Assembly: GCA_010671975.1 (NCBI GenBank) | Contig: JAAHIA010000264.1 | Location: 1 to 7,001 of the forward strand | DNA: 7,001 nucleotides | Reading direction: 5' to 3' | DNA from: Leptolyngbya sp. SIO4C1 | GTDB taxonomy: Bacteria > Cyanobacteriota > Cyanobacteriia > Phormidesmidales > Phormidesmidaceae | Part shown: piece after piece, positions 1-4,779 of the stretch | How the letters are laid out: each line of letters begins with the position of its first letter | Numbering within the stretch: position 1 is the first letter of the stretch | Program-made: the position numbers and the translations under genes | The notes under the pieces: generated by a model | Seen by the model: the letters and a program-made list of their open reading frames with translations, nothing else | What the model was told of the DNA's origin: nothing | Databases searched by the model: none

Positions 1-27
1 TGCATACAGATGTCTAATAGTTAACTG
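1..27. repeat. Left arm of a fold-back inverted repeat (other arm 201-227)
   Basis: Bases 1-21 are the exact reverse complement of 207-227, and the match runs on at 25 of 27 over 1-27 against 201-227. The right arm lies inside the MFS coding frame. The left arm sits where the MFS frame should continue upstream and instead gives stops TAA (15-17) and TAG (18-20). MFS-like sequence resumes at base 21. The repeat reaches the window edge, so its true length is unknown. It could be a real inversion that broke the gene or a fold-back chimera from library preparation or assembly. Confidence 0.85.
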
Positions 28-758
28 GCTCGGCGACGGCTCTAGCACTGACAGATTTCTTCTACCAGTTCCCACGCATCTTCACGTCACTGTTTTCAGG
101 CATCTTAGTAGACCGCATTAGTCGCAAGCGGTTACTGATACTGAGTGATGGAGTGGCCGCAATCTCAACGTTAGTGCTGTGGTGGCTACAGGCCAACGGG
201 CAGCTCACTATTAGACATCTGTATGCAGCAGCTTGTGTAAACGGTGGGTTTGAGAAGTTTGGACAACTGGCTTATCGATCTTCGACTGCGATGTTAGTGC
301 AGCCACAGCACTATACCCATGCTAGCAGGATGACAACGGCGGCTAGCTATGGGGCCACCATTGTGGCTCCAGCAATAGGAGGTGTCCTTTATCCTGTGCT
401 GGGTCTCGGCGGCATTCTGCCGATTAACTTTGCAACGTTTGTCATTGCCATCATTACTATCACGCTACTCTACATTCCTCAGCCTCAGCCTGAAGACCGC
501 TCCGTAGAAAAGGCGACCAGTTGGCTCGCGATTATCTGGCAGGAAGTCACTTTCGGTTTTCGCTACCTATGGAACTCTGTTAGCTTACGTTCCTTGCTGA
601 TGTTGACGGCTCTGTTTGGTGCATTCCTGAAGATGAATGATACCCTCTACGACCCGATGATTTTGGCGCGGACGGATGGCAGCTCTCAGATTTTGGGAGC
701 AGTTTCAGCAATCGCCGGCTTCGGCGGGATTACAGGCGCGATCGCACCTTGCGCATGA
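21..758 (+). pseudogene. MFS transporter fragment, both ends missing
   Basis: One open frame from base 21 to the TGA at 756-758 encodes about 245 residues of a major facilitator superfamily exporter, a proton-driven inner-membrane efflux protein whose substrate cannot be told. It starts mid-protein with LTGSATALALT. The cytoplasmic loop motif A, GxLxDRxxRK, is seen as GILVDRISRKRLL at about 99-137. Several hydrophobic helices follow, and the segment around YGATIVAPAIGGVLYPVLG resembles cyanobacterial MFS_3/EntS-like proteins as I remember them. Complete members have about 400-430 residues and 12 helices. Here helix 1 is replaced by the inverted repeat and its stops, and the frame ends just after GGITGAI, right after a HIP1 octamer (738-745), so the second half is lost. 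A GTG at 153 could begin a shorter product but would drop motif A. Almost certainly non-functional. Confidence 0.8.
738..745. repeat. HIP1 palindrome GCGATCGC (first of seven)
   Basis: Exact GCGATCGC octamers lie at 738-745, 1281-1288, 1393-1400, 3420-3427, 4515-4522, 4823-4830 and 6014-6021. The last sits inside a perfect 16-base palindrome, GGGCGCGATCGCGCCC, at 6010-6025. This density is characteristic of many cyanobacterial genomes and is the main taxonomic clue. The sites fall both inside genes and between them, and no function is claimed for individual copies. Confidence 0.95.
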
Positions 759-784
759 CTTCCTCTGGCACGCAATGGAGAAGG

Positions 785-850
785 CTACCCATCGTGACAG
801 AGTACCTGCAAATCAGACAGGTCACTACAATCGAGCAGCGCTTCGGCCAG
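785..850 (-). pseudogene. Possible DUF4351-like C-terminal remnant
   Basis: On the minus strand this stretch reads LAEALLDCSDLSDLQVLCHDG and then stops (TAG, complement of 785-787). This resembles the LGEALLDFxxLxDLxxWL pattern that ends many cyanobacterial DUF4351 proteins, a domain often attached to Rpn/PD-(D/E)XK nuclease-like proteins. Upstream on the same strand the frame is closed by a stop, so only about 21 residues survive. The resemblance is from memory and short. The + strand also gives a 34-codon frame over 755-859 that I do not recognise, so this call is weak. Confidence 0.25.
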
Positions 851-953
851 TTGTTTTGAGTGCTCTGAACCTCAGCAAAGCTCTGGTTCGCTCGACGCCG
901 GTTGATCAAGGTTAGCCTGTATGCGCGATGCTATAAGACAAAGGCACAATCAC

Positions 954-1217
954 ATGGCGGATCGCGGTATGGCAATTCCTCAATATCCCAATCTGGGCGC
1001 TGCCATTAAGGGCGTATGCCTAGCCTGGTGCCAGGCGCATGGCTACAGTGATCCGTTTTGTCGCAATGGCGAGTGGTGGGCATTTCCGCCCCACGGGGTA
1101 ATGCCAGTTCGGATCAAAACTGTAATGGAAGCAACGTTTCCGTATCCAGTGCAAATTGGGCCAGTGACGCTGAAGCTGTTCCCCGACGGCTCGTTGGCGG
1201 CTGGCTCAGAAGCATAG
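954..1217 (+). CDS. Small conserved cyanobacterial protein of unknown function
   Basis: This is a soluble protein of about 87 residues with no signal peptide or membrane segment. Its core is AIKGVCLAWCQAHGYSDPFC followed by NGEWWAFPPHGVMPVRI, rich in Trp, Pro, Gly and three Cys, then a tail with IGPVTLKLFPDGSL. The aromatic, non-repetitive composition looks like a folded, selected protein, and I have the impression of similar hypothetical proteins in cyanobacteria, but I cannot name a family or function. An upstream in-frame ATG at 921 would add 11 residues but has no ribosome-binding site. I prefer the ATG at 954, preceded by AAGG nine bases upstream. The ATG at 969, just before AIPQYPNLG, is also possible. 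It lies downstream of the broken MFS gene in the same direction and is followed by a 149-base gap before the DoxX gene. Confidence 0.65.
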   Translation: MADRGMAIPQYPNLGAAIKGVCLAWCQAHGYSDPFCRNGEWWAFPPHGVMPVRIKTVMEATFPYPVQIGPVTLKLFPDGSLAAGSEA

Positions 1218-1366
1218 GGTGAGTAGCCGATAGCGGTGAAGTGCTAGCTGTGCTGAATGGCGTGCAGGCATCGGCGCTGAGCGATCGCATAGGGGGCTTC
1301 AGAGCGCTCTACTTTTTAGGTGATAGGCTTGACTATGAAATGCGACAAAGTTTGGGTTGAATCTCT

Positions 1367-1834
1367 ATGGAAAGCATGCAATCACAGGTAGAGCGATCGC
1401 AGCTGACATCGCTGTTGGCGTCTAAGTCGTCTGAGAATGCTGTGTTTCAAGCGGTTTGGTTTATCATTCGCCTGTTAGCCGGCGGATTGATGATTCACAA
1501 CGGCTTAGACAAGCTGGCCGATATCCCGGGATTTGCTGATGGGGTAGTCAGCTTTATTGGACTGCCCTATCCCATATTTTTTACTTATTGTGCAGCCTAC
1601 ATCGAAATTATTGGGGCTGGGTTACTGATTCTTGGACTGCTGACGCGGCTAGGGGCCGCTGCACTGCTAGCAACTATGGCCGTTGCCGTTTTCTTTCATC
1701 TCAAGGCTAATGGTCTTGCTATTGCGCCTCTGGAGACAGCCTCACTTTATGCGGGGCTCTATGCTTTCTTTTTGGTGAACGGAGCTGGGCAGTGGTCATT
1801 AGATCAGCTGATTGCTCAAAAGCTGAACGCCTGA
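1367..1834 (+). CDS. DoxX family membrane protein
   Basis: The product has 155 residues, usual for the DoxX family of small four-helix inner-membrane proteins. Hydrophobic segments lie at about residues 27-46, 67-90, 94-113 and 124-142. The first holds the family pattern RLLAGGLMIHNGLDKLAD (Arg, then Gly/His-Asn-Gly, then Lys-Leu). The second and third carry EIIGAGLLILGLLTRLGAAA, the typical Gly-rich turn with a conserved Glu. DoxX proteins have been linked to quinone or thiosulfate oxidation in archaea and to redox stress in bacteria, but for a lone member like this the role is unknown. A polar N-terminal tail of about 25 residues precedes helix 1. The ATG at 1367 lacks a clear ribosome-binding site, and an in-frame ATG at 1376 is an alternative. 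A hairpin (1860-1879) and an intrinsic terminator (1944-1971) follow, so it probably forms its own transcription unit. Confidence 0.85.
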   Translation: MESMQSQVERSQLTSLLASKSSENAVFQAVWFIIRLLAGGLMIHNGLDKLADIPGFADGVVSFIGLPYPIFFTYCAAYIEIIGAGLLILGLLTRLGAAALLATMAVAVFFHLKANGLAIAPLETASLYAGLYAFFLVNGAGQWSLDQLIAQKLNA

Positions 1835-1859
1835 GATTTTCCGACCCCCCGCTTCGAAG

Positions 1860-1879
1860 TCGAACCTGTCAAGGTTCGA
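1860..1879. repeat. Eight-base-pair hairpin after the DoxX gene
   Basis: TCGAACCT and AGGTTCGA form a perfect 8-bp stem around the four-base loop GTCA, 25 bases after the DoxX stop codon. No T-run follows, so it is not an intrinsic terminator by itself. It could stabilise the 3' end of the mRNA. The GGTTCGATC string resembles a tRNA T-loop, but no T-stem or cloverleaf can be drawn around it. Confidence 0.5.
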
Positions 1880-1943
1880 TCCCGCCTCTAGTAGCGAACA
1901 GTCTCCTAGAAGACAATCTATACGTCGTCTCTGATACAAAATC

Positions 1944-1971
1944 GGCTCTACTTTTCTAGGTAGAGCCTTTT
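1944..1971 (+). terminator. Intrinsic terminator after the DoxX gene
   Basis: GGCTCTAC (1944-1951) and GTAGAGCC (1960-1967) form a perfect 8-bp stem with an 8-base loop, followed by TTTT (1968-1971). It lies about 110 bases after the DoxX stop. ACAAAAT on the other flank would supply a T-rich tail on the minus strand, so it might work in both directions. It separates the DoxX unit from the heme oxygenase unit. Confidence 0.75.
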
Positions 1972-2141
1972 AGGCTAATTGAGATTTTTTCTATTAATAA
2001 GAAGTGTTAACCAAAATCTAACGGCACCACCACCGCTTTTGGTATCGTCTCCAGTCGTTGAAAAGCGCTTTTGGAACGAATTATCAGTAGTCTGAGCGCC
2101 ACTGCAGCCAAATTCTAAACATAAATCAACAAATAATCTTA
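1972..2141 (+). other. Gene-free upstream region with palindromes, ahead of ho1
   Basis: No credible gene lies between the terminator and heme oxygenase. The distal part holds ACCAAAA (2010-2016) paired with TTTTGGT (2037-2043) across a 20-base loop, a loopless 12-base palindrome AAAAGCGCTTTT (2061-2072), and a 9-base direct repeat CGCTTTTGG at 2034-2042 and 2066-2074. The AT-rich stretch 2111-2141 leads into the promoter-like segment. These may be regulator sites or leader structure. I recognise no NtcA or HLR1 consensus. Confidence 0.45.
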
Positions 2142-2185
2142 TTGACAATTTATGTCATTTAGCTCAAGCTAAGGTCAGCTCAAGC
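2142..2185 (+). promoter_or_regulatory. Promoter/operator-like cluster upstream of ho1
   Basis: A consensus -35 hexamer TTGACA (2142-2147) overlaps the symmetric pair TGACA-N5-TGTCA (2143-2157). A second inverted repeat TTAGC-TCAA-GCTAA (2159-2172) follows at once, and AGCTCAAGC is repeated directly at 2161-2169 and 2177-2185, 16 bases apart. No good -10 hexamer is found at the right distance, so the promoter part is tentative, perhaps activator-dependent. The symmetry suggests a dimeric regulator, but its identity cannot be told. Confidence 0.4.
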
Positions 2186-2285
2186 AGTGCAGTCGTATCT
2201 TTCTTCCAGCTTGCGCGATAGTTTTTGCCATCAGGAAATTGGGAGCTGCTGCATCAGCTTAGAAGCGAAAGTTTTGATATTCTCT

Positions 2286-2290
2286 AAGGA
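2286..2290 (+). promoter_or_regulatory. Ribosome-binding site that fixes the ho1 start
   Basis: AAGGA ends seven bases before the ATG at 2298. The same frame is open back to a GTG at 2187, but those extra 37 residues have no ribosome-binding site and do not resemble the family N-terminus, whereas translation from 2298 begins MSSNLAKELREGTKQAHSM, like known heme oxygenase 1. Confidence 0.8.
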
Positions 2291-2297
2291 CACAAGC

Positions 2298-3014
2298 ATG
2301 AGTTCTAATCTAGCAAAGGAGCTCCGAGAGGGCACCAAGCAGGCGCATTCCATGACTGAAAATGTCAACTTCGTCAGATATTTTCTGAAAGGCTTGATTG
2401 ACAAGAATTCCTATCGAAAACTGATGGCCAGCCTGTATTTTGTCTATTCAGAGATGGAAGTGCAGATGCAGCGGCATCAGGCGCATCCAATTTTGAGCAA
2501 AATTCACTTTCCCGAGTTGGCTCGCCGCCGTAGCTTAGAGAAAGACCTGCAATTTTATTACGGGGATGATTGGCACAATCAGGTAGCCGCGTCACCAGCA
2601 ACGCAGGTCTACCTAGGGCGGATTCAAGACATTGCTAATACAGCGCCTGAGTTGCTCATCGCTCATGCCTACACGCGCTATATGGGTGATTTGTCAGGTG
2701 GGCAAATTCTCAAAGGCATTGCTCAGCGGGCTATGGGGCTCTCAGGAGGGCAAGGCACTGCATTCTATGAGTTTGACGATATTGCTGATGAGAAAGCGTT
2801 TAAGGTTGTTTATCGCCAAAGGTTAAACGAACTTCCCCTTAGTCAAGCCACGATCGAGGACATTGTGAACGAGGCAAATGCTGCTTTTGGCATGAACATG
2901 AAGCTGTTCCAAGAGCTTGAGGGAAGCGTGATCAAATCGCTGGGGCAGGTCTTGCTTAATACCTTAACCCGTCGTCGCGCTCGCGGTAGGTCAGGTCTGG
3001 CGACCGCTGACTAG
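2298..3014 (+). CDS. ho1: Heme oxygenase 1 (biliverdin-producing)
   Basis: The 238-residue product matches the usual 240-residue cyanobacterial size. It opens heme to biliverdin IX-alpha, releasing CO and iron, with electrons from reduced ferredoxin in the cytoplasm. Biliverdin is then reduced by bilin reductases to phycobilins for phycobilisomes and phytochromes. Visible marks: the proximal heme-ligand His at residue 17 in REGTKQAHSMTEN; the tract DLQFYYGDDW at about 83-92; and the distal-helix signature YTRYMGDLSGGQILKG at about 125-140, with the flexible glycines and Asp131 that hold the active-site water. FYEF and EANAAFGMNMKLFQELE near 157-208 are also typical. From memory, the sequence is closer to Synechocystis HO1 (sll1184) than to the low-oxygen HO2. 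The last 15 or so residues are basic, also normal for HO1. All key residues are intact. The gene stands behind a terminator and a repeat-rich upstream region, and a TPR gene follows after 81 bases. No bilin reductase is in the window. Confidence 0.97.
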   Translation: MSSNLAKELREGTKQAHSMTENVNFVRYFLKGLIDKNSYRKLMASLYFVYSEMEVQMQRHQAHPILSKIHFPELARRRSLEKDLQFYYGDDWHNQVAASPATQVYLGRIQDIANTAPELLIAHAYTRYMGDLSGGQILKGIAQRAMGLSGGQGTAFYEFDDIADEKAFKVVYRQRLNELPLSQATIEDIVNEANAAFGMNMKLFQELEGSVIKSLGQVLLNTLTRRRARGRSGLATAD

Positions 3015-3095
3015 GTGTGGCCAACGCGCTAAACTACGCATGGTGGTTAATCTGATTGTCCCCAGCAGATAGAAAATCTTCTTTTGGATAGTCAT

Positions 3096-3728
3096 ATGAA
3101 GATTTTGTTCAAGATTGGTCTAGTTTTGTTAATTGGCCTCTGCAATCTAAGTGCAGTCTCTGCGTCTCGAGCTGCGCCAGCCCCGACTGCTGCACAGCAG
3201 GCTGTCGATCAGGAAAATATCGCGCAAGATGAGTCTTTGAAGAGCGTGTGTTTTTCAAAAGCCGATCTTGAAGGACTGGAGAGCTGTAAGAAACTGGTTT
3301 TTCAAGATCGATCTGATTCTAGAGTTTGGAATCAGCTGGGTCGGATTTATTATGCATTAGAGAGCTATGGGGAAGCCTATCTCTCATTTAAATATGCCAC
3401 TGCTCTGCGAACGGACTATGCGATCGCATGGGCCAATGCCTGTGCGGCACTTAACCAGCTACAGGACTATGAGAGAGCCTTGAGCGCTTGTGATAAGTCC
3501 TTAGAGCTGGTTTCAGCATCGGAAACTTCCGACGATGAAAGGATTGTAGCCTGGAATAATAAGGCGATCGTCCTGTATTTTCTGGGACGCTATCAAGAGT
3601 CGCTCGATGCCTTAGACAATACACTGTCTATCAAACCCGACAACCTAGAGGCAAAATTGAATCGCATCCTTGTCCTTCACGCGCTAGCTCACGAGAAACC
3701 TTCTAAAGACAATAACTTTGTGCTATGA
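3096..3728 (+). CDS. Exported TPR-repeat protein
   Basis: The product has 210 residues. Residues 1-23 form a Sec-type signal peptide (Lys-containing start, core IGLVLLIGL, likely cut after VSA). The Cys at 16 is not in a proper lipobox, so a soluble periplasmic or thylakoid-lumen location is inferred rather than a lipoprotein. A linker rich in Ala, Pro and Gln is followed by two Cys (52 and 63) that could pair, then about three tetratricopeptide repeats at roughly 76-109, 110-143 and 152-185. These show the W/LG/Y/A/P spacing, for example WNQLGRIYYALESYGEAYLS and AIVLYFLGRYQESLDALDNT. TPRs bind partner proteins, and no enzyme domain is present. The ATG at 3096 is preferred, with GGA seven bases upstream. 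A TTG at 3084 would place residues before the signal peptide. It lies 81 bases after ho1 with no clear terminator between, so co-transcription is possible, but a role in bilin metabolism is not shown. Confidence 0.8.
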   Translation: MKILFKIGLVLLIGLCNLSAVSASRAAPAPTAAQQAVDQENIAQDESLKSVCFSKADLEGLESCKKLVFQDRSDSRVWNQLGRIYYALESYGEAYLSFKYATALRTDYAIAWANACAALNQLQDYERALSACDKSLELVSASETSDDERIVAWNNKAIVLYFLGRYQESLDALDNTLSIKPDNLEAKLNRILVLHALAHEKPSKDNNFVL

Positions 3729-3772
3729 GATCTGCGCGGCCTCGTTTTGACTAAATATTTTCTAGGATGTAT

Positions 3773-3800
3773 TTGTTTCATGAAATATGACTTTTATAAG
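3773..3800 (+). promoter_or_regulatory. Possible promoter for the 3820 gene
   Basis: TTGTTT (3773-3778) and TATAAG (3795-3800) are separated by 16 bases, a plausible sigma-70-type pair with a good -10 and a weak -35. Transcription would start near 3807, after the ATG at 3787 and before the ATG at 3820, which supports the downstream start codon. An alternative weaker pair is TTGACT (3747-3752) with TATTTG (3770-3775). Confidence 0.35.
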
Positions 3801-3810
3801 CTTGTCGCAG

Positions 3811-3817
3811 AGAGGGA
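3811..3817 (+). promoter_or_regulatory. Ribosome-binding site choosing the 3820 start
   Basis: AGAGGGA lies just before the ATG at 3820, with slightly short spacing. The in-frame ATG at 3787 has no such site and would put eleven polar residues before the signal peptide, so 3820 is chosen. Confidence 0.6.
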
Positions 3818-3819
3818 CT

Positions 3820-4428
3820 ATGATTCGATCTTTTCAAGCCAAAATAGTGTTTTTGGTCATCACGTTTTGTTTAGCATTTCTATTCTGTAATAAACCTGCG
3901 CTTGCGACTACTTATTCTTTCCAATCTCCTGGGATACCGGGTCAAGAAGGCGTTTTAACCGGCTCCGTCACCTTTGATCCTGACGCCGTACGCGATGCTT
4001 TAGAGAATAGCAATCGCGATAGAGGTGTGAAAGCGTTGCTGCTGGAAGATCTAGGCGAGAACAGTAGTTTTTCTTTTGAATATGTTTCTCCGCATTCTGG
4101 TATAGAGCATTCAGAAGCGACTATCTGCTCTCGTAACATTTATGACCTCGATAATGGCCTGTCAGGGAACGAGGCGATCGGCGGTCAGGAAGGTCCCTTT
4201 TTCGATTTTAGCAATGCGCTAGAGCTGGTCTCAATCGATTTTAGATCTTGCGTTGGCAATAAGGGCGATATTAACTCCTCTATCTCAGATCGCGACCCGC
4301 AGGTTGTCTTTAGTGAGCTAGAGTCTCAATTCAATCGGCTTAAGCTGGTCGAAGAAGACTATAACGGTAGCAAGCCGGGGCTATTCAAGAAGCGATTACC
4401 AATTAAATTTTCCTTGGATAAAATTTAG
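3820..4428 (+). CDS. Exported protein of unknown function
   Basis: I do not recognise a named family. The product has 202 residues. Residues 1-29 are a clear signal peptide (MIRSFQAK, core IVFLVITFCLAFLF, cut after PALA). The mature part begins TTYSFQSPGIPGQEGVLTGS and VTFDPDAV. This resembles the start of many cyanobacterial secreted beta-sandwich and PEP-CTERM proteins, whose first strands read like TYTFTG...GTLTGSFTFD. Unlike those, it has no PEP motif, C-terminal helix or basic tail, and ends in a polar, charged region (FKKRLPIKFSLDKI). The mature part has two Cys (103 and 144) that could form a disulfide, as expected for a protein outside the cytoplasm. The gene is AT-richer than the large gene downstream: 3841-3900 counts 32% GC. 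It follows the TPR gene by 91 bases with its own ribosome-binding site and promoter-like sequence. Confidence 0.7.
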   Translation: MIRSFQAKIVFLVITFCLAFLFCNKPALATTYSFQSPGIPGQEGVLTGSVTFDPDAVRDALENSNRDRGVKALLLEDLGENSSFSFEYVSPHSGIEHSEATICSRNIYDLDNGLSGNEAIGGQEGPFFDFSNALELVSIDFRSCVGNKGDINSSISDRDPQVVFSELESQFNRLKLVEEDYNGSKPGLFKKRLPIKFSLDKI

Positions 4429-4473
4429 CGATACCTTGATGGTGAAGTTTCGCTGTGAAGTTCTGCAGTGGGG

Positions 4474-4496
4474 CTTTACGGTGAGACTTTACGGTG
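4474..4496 (+). repeat. Tandem CTTTACGGTG repeat, period 13
   Basis: CTTTACGGTG occurs at 4474-4483 and again at 4487-4496, separated by AGA. It overlaps the 5' arm and loop of the hairpin at 4478-4509, so duplication of this unit may have helped build the hairpin. Confidence 0.7.
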
Positions 4497-4509
4497 GGGT
4501 CTCACCCGT
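4478..4509 (+). other. Long hairpin 50 bases after the 3820 gene
   Basis: ACGGTGAGAC (4478-4487) pairs with GTCTCAC-C-CGT (4499-4509), giving ten base pairs with one bulged base and an 11-base loop. An 8-bp core (4480-4487 with 4499-4506) is perfect. No T-run follows, so it is not a standard intrinsic terminator, although it sits where the 3' end of the upstream mRNA is expected. Confidence 0.5.
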
Positions 4510-4761
4510 CTAGGGCGATCGCGTCTTCGTGAATCTACCGCGGGTCTAAGGCGGCTCAGATGCGCCGGTAGGCGCACCGTCAGCGGTGGTGCGGTGCTGA
4601 AATCTTTTAGACATCGACGTTGGTTCAAACAGCTTTGCCGTTGTTACTCATGTATCAAATTCTGATGAAGCGGTGTTGCTGATCTAGCATTCGCTGGCCA
4701 ATCTACCGTACAAATTTTTCAAGGTAATACGCCGTAATCGGCCACACCGTTAAGTTTTTAT

Positions 4762-4767
4762 AGGGAG
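4762..4767 (+). promoter_or_regulatory. Ribosome-binding site of the propeller gene
   Basis: AGGGAG lies 12 bases before the ATG at 4780, a little far, and a weaker GAG is five bases before it. The next in-frame ATG (4804, residue 9) has no purine-rich site and would cut into the first propeller strand, so 4780 is preferred. This start gives no signal peptide. Confidence 0.55.
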
Positions 4768-4779
4768 TTCTTTTGAGCA

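Larger units (their letters stand above)
4429..4779. other. 351-base gene-free stretch with hairpins
   Basis: This lies between the unknown exported gene and the large propeller gene. It contains the tandem repeat and hairpin described separately, one HIP1 site (4515-4522), and a second GC-rich hairpin TGCGCC-GGTA-GGCGCA (4561-4576). The 3' side of that stem can instead pair as CACCG-TCAG-CGGTG (4575-4588), so two exclusive folds are possible. A 65-codon GTG frame at 4468-4665 is rich in Arg and Leu, has no ribosome-binding site and runs through the hairpins. I do not call it a gene. Confidence 0.6.

Noticed and set aside
676..915. 79-codon + strand frame overlapping the MFS end
   Set aside because: It overlaps MFS coding sequence in another frame, and its second half (759-915) shows no recognisable motif or ribosome-binding site.
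1301..1310. Palindrome AGAGCGCTCT before the DoxX gene
   Set aside because: It is perfect but only ten bases with no loop. The nearby TTGACT (1329-1334) lacks a -10 partner, so no promoter or operator could be supported.
1850..1905. tRNA-like sequence around GGTTCGATCCCGCC
   Set aside because: The T-loop-like string lacks a matching T-stem, no anticodon arm or acceptor stem can be drawn, and the local pairing is a simple 8-bp hairpin.
2187..2297. N-terminal extension of heme oxygenase from a GTG at 2187
   Set aside because: It has no ribosome-binding site, its 37 residues are unlike the family, and it overlaps the operator-like region. The ATG at 2298 has AAGGA seven bases upstream and gives the known N-terminus.
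4468..4665. 65-codon + strand frame MGLYGETLRWGLTRLG...
   Set aside because: It starts with GTG, has no ribosome-binding site, has Arg/Leu-rich composition typical of a chance frame in GC-rich DNA, and runs through two hairpins.
4598..4740. Possible relic reading DIDVGSNSFAVVTHVSNSD and, in the next frame, AFAGQSTVQIFQGNTP
   Set aside because: The two pieces sound protein-like and would need one frameshift, but they are short, have no start or ribosome-binding site, and I cannot tie them to a family.
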